Shown: in pieces, positions 26,198 through 34,179 of the stretch
Position numbering within the stretch: position 1 is the first letter of the stretch
Layout of the letters: every line of letters begins with the position of its first letter
Source of the DNA: JAKALX01 sp964508715
GTDB taxonomy: Bacteria; Chloroflexota; Dehalococcoidia; Tepidiformales; Tepidiformaceae
DNA: 64,000 nucleotides
Reading direction: 5' to 3'
Assembly: GCA_964508715.1 (NCBI GenBank)
Contig: CAZDUX010000012.1
Span: forward strand, 34,541-98,540
Position numbers and translations under genes: made by a program
The notes under the pieces: model-generated
What the model was told of the DNA's origin: nothing
Seen by the model: the letters and a program-made list of their open reading frames with translations, nothing else
Databases searched by the model: none

Positions 26198-26393
26198 CCG
26201 GGTCATTTCCAGCACCGCACGTGCTCCCACCGCCATCCCCAAAATCGACCCTCGCCGAGGCCCCTGGGTGCCCCAATCACACCTGATTGAACGAGCCGGC
26301 TATCGAGAATCGGCAACTACGAACTGCTTGCCGTGATACTAAGGCAGCACCCGCGTAGACTCGCCCACACGCAGCAACCTGGGGAGGAACCGA

Positions 26394-28757
26394 TTGGCAG
26401 GGGGAGCACTCGACGACGTTGTAGTCCTTGAACTCTCGGTCGGTGTCGCCGGCGCCTATGCGGCCAAGCTCTTCACCGACCTGGGAGCCCAGGTCATCAA
26501 GGCCGAACCCGCTGCCGGCGACCGTATTCGCGCTGAACGCCCGCTCATCGATGGCGAGTCCGCCTTCTTCGACTATCTCAATGGCAACAAGCTCAGCGTC
26601 CAACTCGACCTTGCCGACCCGCGCATCGACACCATCGCCGCTCATGCTGATGTCATCGTACATAACCTTCGCGGACCCGAAGCCGGCGCCCTCGATGCCC
26701 GTCTTGCAGCACTCAATCCCGCCGCGGTGATCGTCTCACTCACGCCCTATGGCCGGTCCGGACCTCGGGCCGGCTGGCACACGAGCCCGCTCACGGAATG
26801 GGCCACCAGCGGCTTTCACTACATCGCCGGCGACCCGCAGCGCGAACCGCTCTCGCTCCCCGGCTTCCAGGCCGAGTTCCATGCAGGTATGCATGCCGGC
26901 GTCGCCGCCATGGCCGCCCTCTGGCATGCCCGCCACTCCGGCCAGGGTCAGCGCATCGAGATCTCCCACCAGGAAGCCCTCCTCAGTGACCACGCCTGGG
27001 TGACCACCCTCTGGACCCATGCCGGCCAGGTCCAGAAACGTACCGGCGCCCTCTACGCCAGGTGCGCCGACGGCTACGTCTATCTCTTCAACCTCATCCC
27101 CTACCCGAACCTCTTCGTCCTGATGGGCCGCCTCGACCTCCTCGAAGATGAGGGGCTCATGGCCCCGCTCACCTGGCAGGCTCGCTTTGGCGAAGTCTTC
27201 GCCGCCTTCTCCGAATGGGCCGCCACACGCACCAAGCAGGAGATCTATCACGCCGCCCAGGAACTCCGAGTCGCCATCTCACCCGTGAACGACATGGCGG
27301 ATATCGCTGGCAGCACCCAACTCCATGCCCGCGACTGGTTTGGCAAAGTCGAAGCCGGTGGCCGAACCTTCCATACCCCCGGTGCCCCATACAAGCTCAC
27401 CGCGTCCACCGTCGCCACGCACTCTCGCGCTCCCGGGCTTGGCGAACACACCGAAACGGTCCTCTCCCCGCAATTCGCCTGGGCGAACGCCTCCGCTCGC
27501 AACTCGAAATCCGGAACTCCCGGCTCTCATCTGGGAACGCGCAACTCGGCGCCAGCGGGCCCACTCGATGGCATCCGGGTGGTGGAGGTTACTGCCCACT
27601 GGGCCGGCCCCATCGCTGGCCGCCACCTCGCCGACCTTGGAGCCGAGGTCATCAAGGTCGAACTAGCAACCAAGCCCGCGACGCGCTCCCTCGCCTGGGT
27701 CGGCGGCGACGTCACCTGGCCCCGTCACTACCATCGCAGCGGTTACTTCAACAAGCTCAACCGAAACAAGAAAGGTGTCTGTCTCGACCTCGCAACCGAG
27801 CGCGGCCGCGAACTCTTCCTCGGCCTCGTGGGTAAGTCCGATGTCGTGCTCGAAAACAACTCCGCGCGTGTCATGGCCAACCTCGGCCTCGCCTACGACA
27901 CCCTTCGCGAGGTCAACCCCGGCATCGTCATGTGCTCGATCACCGGCTTCGGCCACACCGGCCCCGAACGCAACTACTCCGCTTTCGGTAGCAATATCGA
28001 GACCACCAGCGGCCTCGCCAGCCTTCTCGGCTACGGCCCCGGCGACGCCTTCAGCACGGGTACTTACTACGCCGACCCCATCACCGGGACGCACGCCGCC
28101 TTCGCCATCCTCGCCGCCCTCCATGTTCGCCGCACCACGGGCCGTGGCCAGTGGATCGACTGTCCACTCCTCGAAGCAGTCGCCCCCTTCTACGCCCAGG
28201 AACTCCTCGACTACACCGTCAACGGCCACATCCCCGAACCCTGTGGCAACCGCTGGGGTAACGTCCCCCAGGATGTCTTTCGCACCGCCGGCGCCGACTG
28301 CTGGCTCGCCGTCACGATCACCGACCCCGAAGCCCTGGCGAAGGCGATCGGCCTCCCTGCAGGGGAAGCGCGCAACTCCCAACTCGTAATGGACCACCTG
28401 GCTTCCTGGTGCCTCGAACACGACCACAACGAAGCCGCTGAGATGCTCCAGGCGGCGGGCATTCCTGCTGCCCCCGTCATGGCGAACTGGGAGATCGTCG
28501 GCGATAACCACCTGAACGACCGCGGCTTCTTCGTCCGCACCCGGCACCCCGAAGCCGGCACCTGGCCCTATCCCGGATTTCCCTGGCGCTTCGAATCAAC
28601 CCCGGCCTCCGTTCGCCATCATGCCCCGCTTTTCGCAGAACATAACCACGAGATCTTCTCCGGAGTTCTCGGCCTCACCGAAACCGAAATCGCCGCCCTC
28701 TATGAATCCAACATCACCGCCGATGCCCCGGCCTTCGCCGCCATCGGCCACCTCTAG
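26394..28757 (+). CDS. Tandem double CaiB/BaiF CoA-transferase (two domains fused)
   Basis: 787 residues, about twice a normal class III CoA-transferase. Domain 1 covers about 5-355 and domain 2 about 389-775; both begin with the family 'D-x-x-V-V-E-L/V' strand and 'LFTDLGAQVIKAE' / 'HLADLGAEVIKVE'. The catalytic Asp position is Asp561 in domain 2 ('YADPITG'), but in domain 1 the aligned residue is Glu161 ('AEFHAGMHAG'), so only the second half may form the aspartyl-CoA intermediate. Linker 361-388 is Ser/Asn/Gly/Ala-rich. TTG start with GGGGAGG upstream. Substrates unknown. Confidence 0.85.
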   Translation: MAGGALDDVVVLELSVGVAGAYAAKLFTDLGAQVIKAEPAAGDRIRAERPLIDGESAFFDYLNGNKLSVQLDLADPRIDTIAAHADVIVHNLRGPEAGALDARLAALNPAAVIVSLTPYGRSGPRAGWHTSPLTEWATSGFHYIAGDPQREPLSLPGFQAEFHAGMHAGVAAMAALWHARHSGQGQRIEISHQEALLSDHAWVTTLWTHAGQVQKRTGALYARCADGYVYLFNLIPYPNLFVLMGRLDLLEDEGLMAPLTWQARFGEVFAAFSEWAATRTKQEIYHAAQELRVAISPVNDMADIAGSTQLHARDWFGKVEAGGRTFHTPGAPYKLTASTVATHSRAPGLGEHTETVLSPQFAWANASARNSKSGTPGSHLGTRNSAPAGPLDGIRVVEVTAHWAGPIAGRHLADLGAEVIKVELATKPATRSLAWVGGDVTWPRHYHRSGYFNKLNRNKKGVCLDLATERGRELFLGLVGKSDVVLENNSARVMANLGLAYDTLREVNPGIVMCSITGFGHTGPERNYSAFGSNIETTSGLASLLGYGPGDAFSTGTYYADPITGTHAAFAILAALHVRRTTGRGQWIDCPLLEAVAPFYAQELLDYTVNGHIPEPCGNRWGNVPQDVFRTAGADCWLAVTITDPEALAKAIGLPAGEARNSQLVMDHLASWCLEHDHNEAAEMLQAAGIPAAPVMANWEIVGDNHLNDRGFFVRTRHPEAGTWPYPGFPWRFESTPASVRHHAPLFAEHNHEIFSGVLGLTETEIAALYESNITADAPAFAAIGHL

Positions 28758-28827
28758 GAGTTGCCCGGTGCGGCGAGTGCGGTGCGAGTACCATGGCGCC
28801 TCAGCCGGCCATCTCTCCGCGAATCAC

Positions 28828-28855
28828 ACTCGTAACTCGCAACTCGCAACCGGCA
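28828..28855 (+). repeat. Intergenic AACTCGC microrepeat
   Basis: Two and a half tandem copies of AACTCGC followed by AACCGGCAAC. A similar CGCAACTCG-rich stretch is found inside the linker-coding part of the preceding gene (27495-27550). Confidence 0.4.
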
Positions 28856-28877
28856 ACGCAACGAGGCCCGGGACCCC

Positions 28878-29219
28878 GTGATTCTTCTCCTCGTGCCCCC
28901 CGGCTTCGACGTTCCATCCTCCCTCTGGGAACGATGCGCCGTCATCACCTGTGCCACGACGGAGGCCGCACTGGCCGCCCTCGCCATCCCCCGCGACGGC
29001 CTCGTCATCGTGACCGATGCGCTGCCCCCCGCCGACCTTCCTCGGGTCGCAGAAGCCATCCGCTCCTCGCCGAAACCTGCGATCGAAGTTCGCTCACAGC
29101 GTTGGGACGGCGATGCCTTCTCCCCCGTCAGCGCTGCCTGCCAGGGTGTCATCTCAGGCTTCGGCCCCAACGGCCTCCGCGCCGCCGCCGGCCTGCTCAT
29201 GATTGAAGCCACACCCTAA
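28878..29219 (+). CDS. Hypothetical protein, 113 aa
   Basis: Small protein with alternating hydrophobic strands and helices ('ILLLVPPGF', 'CAVITCATTEAALAALAIP', 'GLVIVTDALPPADLPRVAEAI') like a Rossmann or receiver-type fold, but no family recognised and no conserved motif seen. GTG start; GAGG lies about 11 bases upstream. Placed 120 bases after the double CoA-transferase and overlaps the convergent exonuclease gene by 4 bases. Codon use matches the neighbours, which supports it being real. Confidence 0.5.
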   Translation: MILLLVPPGFDVPSSLWERCAVITCATTEAALAALAIPRDGLVIVTDALPPADLPRVAEAIRSSPKPAIEVRSQRWDGDAFSPVSAACQGVISGFGPNGLRAAAGLLMIEATP

Positions 29220-30493
29220 TCCACAGCGACTCCGATCATCGACCAGAACACCTGCTCAGCGATGATCCGTGTTCCATACTCACGTGCTTTCTCAGCCTTT
29301 CCAGACAATGTCTGAGGGTCGGCAATGACCAGGATGTCCAGCTTCTTCGTCACATTCGGCGATACTGCCAGGCCGGATTGACGTGCCAGGTCCTCAGCGC
29401 GGTCTCGCGTGATCTCCTCCCCGCCAATTGTGCATACGAGCTTTCCCGTGAAGCAGATCGAGTTCCCGGCAAGGCCCTGCTTGTGCATTGTGGAGGCTGG
29501 TGAGTTCGAGGGAGTGCTGTTCCGATGGCCAGCCACTTCATCGAGGTGTGATGTTGGGATGCTCAACCATTCTGCCACGGCCTCGAGATCCCTTCGTTCC
29601 GAATCCGAGATGATACCGTCGGCGAGGGCCGCTTGGACTAACGTTCCGAGGTAACTCGCATGAATGGCCCGTACTGCTGCGGCATCAATTCCCCAGTCGG
29701 CGGCGAAGGCGGCGAGTGACTCGGCTTCTGCGCGACTGATGAACCGATCTTCCAGGGCGCGGTCGAGGATTGCCACGTACGACATAACTGCCCGAGAATC
29801 CGCAGCCTTCTCGAGCCCCACCGCGAATGGGAGTTGAGCAACGAGCCGGCCCAGGTAGCCTCGGTGTTCATGGACCATCGCTTCTGCTCGCTGACGAGAA
29901 ACAGAGTGCCGGGAAGGCTGATATGGAAATGCAAATCGCGCGGCGTCCGATGGGCGAATGTGGCCCACCAACTCCGGGTTCGCGGCAGCCATTGCGACAA
30001 GTAACTGAGCCGTGGCGCGCGCGTCATCAACTGCATGATGCTGGCCTGCATACTCCACCCCCAACCTGGAACAGCACCCTTCCAGGTTCCGCCGGTCAGG
30101 GCAAAATGCCGCGGCAAGGTCCATGGTGCAGATGTAGGAGCGTCTTGCGGGGAATGAGATCCCTGCCCGTCGGAATTCTGCTTCGAGGAACGAGAGATCG
30201 AAACGGATGTTGTGTCCCGCGATTACAGATCCATCCAGCGTCTCGAGGATGTCACCTGCGATCTCCTCGAAGGTTGGCGCGTCGGCGAGCTCGGCAGCAG
30301 AAATACCATGGACCTCCACCGCTCCGACGTCTCGATGGGCGTTCACCAGGGATTCAAATACTCGTTCCGTCTCTCCCCGCATGTTGAGACGGATGACCGC
30401 TACTTCCAGGATCCGATGGTGATGATTCGGTGCGAGCCCGGTTGTTTCGAGGTCAAGGACAGATACCGGCGCTGGCAAAATCAAGTGATCCAC
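29216..30493 (-). CDS. DnaQ-type exonuclease fused to TerB-like helices and a BRCT domain
   Basis: 425 residues. Residues about 8-175 form a DEDDh exonuclease: 'VLDLETTGL', 'GHNIRFDLSFL' and 'HHAVDDARATAQLL'. Residues about 225-315 are a helical region ('RALEDRFISRAEAESLAAFA', 'ALADGIISDSERRDLEAVAEW') resembling TerB-like acidic helices. Residues about 340-420 are a BRCT domain ('ICFTGKL', 'LVIADPQTLSGKAEKAREYG'). The set suggests a DNA-repair nuclease. GTG at 30493 or, with a better-placed GGTGG, TTG at 30484. Codon use is visibly less GC-rich than in the neighbours, which may mean transfer. Confidence 0.8.
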   Translation of the reverse strand: MDHLILPAPVSVLDLETTGLAPNHHHRILEVAVIRLNMRGETERVFESLVNAHRDVGAVEVHGISAAELADAPTFEEIAGDILETLDGSVIAGHNIRFDLSFLEAEFRRAGISFPARRSYICTMDLAAAFCPDRRNLEGCCSRLGVEYAGQHHAVDDARATAQLLVAMAAANPELVGHIRPSDAARFAFPYQPSRHSVSRQRAEAMVHEHRGYLGRLVAQLPFAVGLEKAADSRAVMSYVAILDRALEDRFISRAEAESLAAFAADWGIDAAAVRAIHASYLGTLVQAALADGIISDSERRDLEAVAEWLSIPTSHLDEVAGHRNSTPSNSPASTMHKQGLAGNSICFTGKLVCTIGGEEITRDRAEDLARQSGLAVSPNVTKKLDILVIADPQTLSGKAEKAREYGTRIIAEQVFWSMIGVAVD

Positions 30494-30593
30494 CTTCCCC
30501 GATCAATTCGATGACCCTTAAGCATACAGACACGACGTTTGGATACCAACCGGCACCGTGAGATACCGGCGCATGAAGCGAGCGCAAGAGCGC

Positions 30594-31265
30594 TCAAACA
30601 TCACGCCGCTGACCCTCCAGCACTCTCCCCATCCCAACTCCTGTAACCAGTGCCATGATCGCTGCCATCAGCAGCCCGCCCACTCCGAAGGCCACGCCGA
30701 ACACCCACCCCGGCGAGCTATCCGGCACCAGCATCGGAGCAACGAATGTCGCCGGCAGACCAGCCAGCCAGGCAACGACATTCCACCAGATCCACGCCGT
30801 CGATCCCGGTACGCAAACGCGGAGCACCAGCCACTGGCCAATGCCAATCGACACGAGCAGCGGACCAGCGAATAGCACCACAAAGGTCACGACCAGCCAT
30901 CCCGGCGCACCAGTTTCCGCAACTGTGCTCGGCGCCATCCCCATCGCCCACGCAGCCATCGCCGCAGCAGCCGTTGCCATCACCCATCGCCGCCCAATAC
31001 CTGGCAACACATCCTTCAACACCAATGCCTGGCTCAACCCAAGAACTGCGCCTTCTGCCCCACCCGCGACCACCACGACGCCTGCCAGAAGGAGCGGCGC
31101 CAGGTCCAATGCCCAGGCCGTCCCCCATATCGCGGCCGGCATCGCAAATCCCAGTGCCTCGCCCACCGTCACCCGTACCCACCACCGCCGCAACGAGAAT
31201 GCGTTCACCTGTTCCTGGGCATCGAGTTGTGCCACAATCGCCATCGAGCCCAATATCTGCCCCAT
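30594..31265 (-). CDS. Hypothetical multi-pass membrane protein
   Basis: 223 residues with about six hydrophobic segments and paired Trp near 'LRRWWVRVTVGEALGFAMPAAIWG'. Gly- and Ala-rich helices follow to a charged tail 'LEGQRRDV'. No family recognised. The ATG at 31265 is used; an in-frame ATG at 31244 is possible. It is divergent from the epimerase gene and 100 bases upstream of the exonuclease-BRCT gene in the same direction. Function unknown. Confidence 0.55.
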   Translation of the reverse strand: MGQILGSMAIVAQLDAQEQVNAFSLRRWWVRVTVGEALGFAMPAAIWGTAWALDLAPLLLAGVVVVAGGAEGAVLGLSQALVLKDVLPGIGRRWVMATAAAAMAAWAMGMAPSTVAETGAPGWLVVTFVVLFAGPLLVSIGIGQWLVLRVCVPGSTAWIWWNVVAWLAGLPATFVAPMLVPDSSPGWVFGVAFGVGGLLMAAIMALVTGVGMGRVLEGQRRDV

Positions 31266-31335
31266 TCCGGCCCCTCAAACCGGCCTACCGGTCCAGCATC
31301 GCCGGCCATGAGTAGCAACTCCCACGTCAACCGTG

Positions 31336-31341
31336 TACCGT
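31336..31341 (+). promoter_or_regulatory. -10-like element 7 bases before the epimerase start
   Basis: TACCGT followed by seven bases and the ATG at 31349, with no ribosome binding site. Fits a leaderless transcript. Confidence 0.35.
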
Positions 31342-31348
31342 CGCCCAC

Positions 31349-32329
31349 ATGCGCGTCCTCGTCACCGGCGGCAACCGCTACATTGGCCGCCATCTCGTCG
31401 AAGAATTGGCTCGCCGTGGACACGATGTCACGGTCTTCAACAGCCACCCCTCGCCCCTTCCCGATGGTGTCCGCCGCATCCACGGGGACCGCCAGCAGCC
31501 TGGCGTTATCCACGACCTTCTCGGTCCCATCCGCGACCAGTTCGATGCGGTCTTTGATAACACCTCCTACCAGCCCGCCGACGTCTTGCCCATGGTCGAA
31601 CTCTTCCGCGGCCACGTTTCCCACTACGTCTTCACCAGCTCCACCGCCGTGTACCTCTGGTCCGATATCCAACCTGTCACGGAAGCCTCCACGGTCTCCG
31701 ACGACGAGTCGGTGAATCCCTCACGCGCGTATGGTGCGGGCAAAGTCCGCTGCGAACGCCTCCTCATGGAGGAGTTCGCCCGGAACGGCTTCCCCGCCAC
31801 CAGCCTCCGCGTCGGCCACACCCTCGGTCCCCACAGCCCACTCCCTCGCGAGCACGGCTTCTTTGCCCGTCTCGAGGCCGAACGGCCCATCCTCATCCCC
31901 GGCGATGGCCTTCCCTTCATCCACCTTGTCCACGTCGATGATGTTGCCGCCGCCATGTGTGCCGCCATCGAAACCGATGCATCGGCCGGGCGGGTCTACA
32001 ACATCAATGGCAGCCAGTTCGCGAGCATCGCCGGCTATATACGCCTCCTCGGCAGCATCACCGGCCGCCAGCCCAGGCTCGTTTACCTCCCTCGTGATGT
32101 TGCGAAGACCATCCGCCCGCCCATCCTGCATTGGGCCGAGTGGTATCGCGGCGGAGCCGTCTTCTCAATCGAAAGAGCCCTTGGCGAACTCCCCTGGCGC
32201 CCACGCTTCACCCTCGAATCCGGCCTCGCCGATGCCTACGCCTGGTTCAAATCCGAAGGCCGCCACACCTACACCTTCGATTACACCCAGGAAGACCGCA
32301 TCCTCGCGTCGCTCGCACCCACCGGCTGA
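31349..32329 (+). CDS. NAD-dependent epimerase/dehydratase (extended SDR)
   Basis: 326 residues. 'VLVTGGNRYIGRHLVEEL' is the nucleotide-binding loop and 'YGAGKVRCE' near residue 125 the YxxxK active site; 'SSTAVY' near 97 supplies the Ser/Thr. The family acts on nucleotide sugars or related metabolites; the C-terminal half around 'YLPRDVAKTIRPPILHWAEWYRGG' gives no clear substrate. It resembles the plant/bacterial chloroplast-stem-loop-type NAD-epimerase subgroup in length. Likely leaderless. Convergent with dnaA, 18 bases apart. Confidence 0.82.
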   Translation: MRVLVTGGNRYIGRHLVEELARRGHDVTVFNSHPSPLPDGVRRIHGDRQQPGVIHDLLGPIRDQFDAVFDNTSYQPADVLPMVELFRGHVSHYVFTSSTAVYLWSDIQPVTEASTVSDDESVNPSRAYGAGKVRCERLLMEEFARNGFPATSLRVGHTLGPHSPLPREHGFFARLEAERPILIPGDGLPFIHLVHVDDVAAAMCAAIETDASAGRVYNINGSQFASIAGYIRLLGSITGRQPRLVYLPRDVAKTIRPPILHWAEWYRGGAVFSIERALGELPWRPRFTLESGLADAYAWFKSEGRHTYTFDYTQEDRILASLAPTG

Positions 32330-32347
32330 GTGAGTCCCCCCGCCTCC

Positions 32348-33679
32348 TCACCCCGCCAACTCGAGTCGAAGCGCCGGTCTCCCGTTGAGGATCTCCTGCC
32401 CGCGCAGGCTGATCGCCTTCACCGTCGTCTTGTCGCGGCCACCCAGCAGGCTGGCAACTTCCGAGAGGCTCCTGCCCCGGTTGCGCAGCGCAACTGCTGC
32501 CACGGCCCGCGCCTCGCCCACTGCTCCCTTGCGCGAGCGCCCTACCAACTCCTCGAATGTCACCTCGAAGTGCCTGGCGATGAGTGCCAGCGTCGCCCGG
32601 TCGTCCAATACACCGGGCGACACCGCATTCGTCGTCATGCAGACCAGGGCCGCATCCAGCGTCCGCAACTCGAGCTGGCCTGTGCGCTGAAGCCCAATCG
32701 CCGTCGTTACCACACCATTGAGCAGCCGCACGCTCGGCGATTCACATCCCCCGATTCGCTCGATCGCCCATCCCGGCAGCGATACTCGCGCTTCGCGTGC
32801 AACCCGTTCGATGTACGCACGCCGCTCTTCCGCCATGAAAGGACCGATCGCCGCGCTCATCCCACTCGAGATCCGCGATGACAGCCGGTCGGGAAGGCCC
32901 ATCGTGTTCGGGTGCACCTCGCTCCCAATAACCACGTACCCGCCCGCTGTCAGTACGGCATCGATGGTGTGCACCAGTTCATTCTGTGTCCCCGTCTTCC
33001 CCGCCACGTACTGCAGATCATCGATGATGAGCAGCCGCACCGCGCGAAGTTCCCCCTGGAACTCCGGCATTGCCCGGTCTCGCAGGGCCTGCTGATAGCG
33101 GTTCGTGAACCCCTCTGCGCTCAGGCAGGCGACGCTCCACCCCTGCCTCAATGCCTGGGCTGCCACAGCATGCAGCAGGTGTGTCTTCCCCATCCCGGGA
33201 CTTCCATAAACCACGATCGGGTTGAATGAGAACTCGTCCGGATCGAGTACCGCCCTGCACGTTTCGTATGCCAGCAGATTCCCCTCCGCTGGCAGGTACC
33301 GGTCGAACGTGTACTGCGCGTTCAGGCTCCCGATGAGGACGCGCGAACCCGGTGTATCCGGCTGGCCCACCCCCGGTGGTGTCGCGTCCCGTTCGGGTGC
33401 CCTTCCACCCGAACCCCGGGGAACGAATCGCACTCGCAGCTCCCGCGCGAAGATCTTCGCGACAGCGTGCTCGACCACCACGTTCATTCGCTCGTTCAAC
33501 CAGTCGCACATGAATGCCGACCGTGCCTCCACGACGAGCAGATCCCCGTCGATGCGAACAGCCCGCGTCCCTTCGAGCCACGTCTCGAAGTTCCGCGGAT
33601 TCATGTTCACCCGCAACCGCCCGAGCACGGAGTCCCAGTCCCACGTAAGGTCTCGGTTTGCGGTTGAAGCGGCCGACAT
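32348..33679 (-). CDS. dnaA: DnaA replication initiator, divergent
   Basis: 443 residues. Domain I at about 12-85 ('LRVNMNPRNFETWLEGTRAV'), AAA+ core with Walker A 'GSPGMGKTH' (159-167) and Walker B 'LLIIDDLQYV' (Asp220-Asp221), and a domain IV helix-turn-helix. The DnaA signature normally reading RDHTTV reads RDKTTV here (Lys417). Domain II is very short. GGAGGAAGGAG lies about 11 bases before the ATG. It is not next to dnaN or recF; its neighbours are an epimerase and a glycosidase. It could be the only DnaA or a second one; a copy next to dnaN elsewhere would tell. Confidence 0.85.
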   Translation of the reverse strand: MSAASTANRDLTWDWDSVLGRLRVNMNPRNFETWLEGTRAVRIDGDLLVVEARSAFMCDWLNERMNVVVEHAVAKIFARELRVRFVPRGSGGRAPERDATPPGVGQPDTPGSRVLIGSLNAQYTFDRYLPAEGNLLAYETCRAVLDPDEFSFNPIVVYGSPGMGKTHLLHAVAAQALRQGWSVACLSAEGFTNRYQQALRDRAMPEFQGELRAVRLLIIDDLQYVAGKTGTQNELVHTIDAVLTAGGYVVIGSEVHPNTMGLPDRLSSRISSGMSAAIGPFMAEERRAYIERVAREARVSLPGWAIERIGGCESPSVRLLNGVVTTAIGLQRTGQLELRTLDAALVCMTTNAVSPGVLDDRATLALIARHFEVTFEELVGRSRKGAVGEARAVAAVALRNRGRSLSEVASLLGGRDKTTVKAISLRGQEILNGRPALRLELAG

Positions 33680-34179
33680 GCGAAGACAAACTCCTTCCTC
33701 CCGCAGCGCGGGGCATCGAAAAGCCTATCCAATTGGGGCGATCGGTGGGCCTTCGCTCACTACCGGCCCTCGCGGGCCTCGCACCCCCCGGCCTTGCCGG
33801 GGTGACCGGTAAGGTAGGCCGGGAACCGCCTCGGTTCAATGGAGTTATGTCCCGGGAGACCGGCTCTGCACAGACTCTTCACAGCCTCCGCCGGTTATGT
33901 GGGAATCCCTCTTACGGGGCACATATCCGCCCCTGTTGGCGCCATAACAGAGGGATCCACGCTCTCCGAACCCCCTCCAGCAACTCAACCCGAATGGTCC
34001 CATCCCGTCCTGTTCGAGCATGGCGCGCATGCGCCGCCCATACCATGGCGGTGATCTGCGACCAGCCCAATGGGTCCCGGGAAACACGGCCCGATTCGTG
34101 ACCGAGCACCCTCGGCCAGGGAGAAGGAGAATTGGCCGCTGTGCCTCTCCTACACACCGGGGACAACCCCGGCATGTCC
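33680..34179. other. 500-base gap upstream of dnaA with GC-rich hairpins
   Basis: No convincing gene. It contains the dnaA 5' region, a hairpin CCCCGG-ccttg-CCGGGG at 33786-33802, an inverted repeat TATGTG...CACATA around 33896-33930, a palindrome GGCGCGCATGCGCC at 34022-34035 and CCGGGG-acaa-CCCCGG at 34157-34172, just after the glycosidase stop. I find no cluster of TTATCCACA boxes and no AT-rich stretch, so an origin of replication is not supported. Confidence 0.5.
34157..34172 (-). terminator. Hairpin after the GH1 glycosidase
   Basis: CCGGGG-acaa-CCCCGG (6-bp GC stem) starts 8 bases after the stop codon. There is no T-run, only GTGTGT, so it is a weak terminator candidate. Confidence 0.3.

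Noticed and set aside
33680..34179. Possible origin of replication next to dnaA
   Set aside because: No cluster of TTATCCACA-type boxes and no AT-rich stretch; only GC-rich hairpins and a TATGTG/CACATA inverted repeat.
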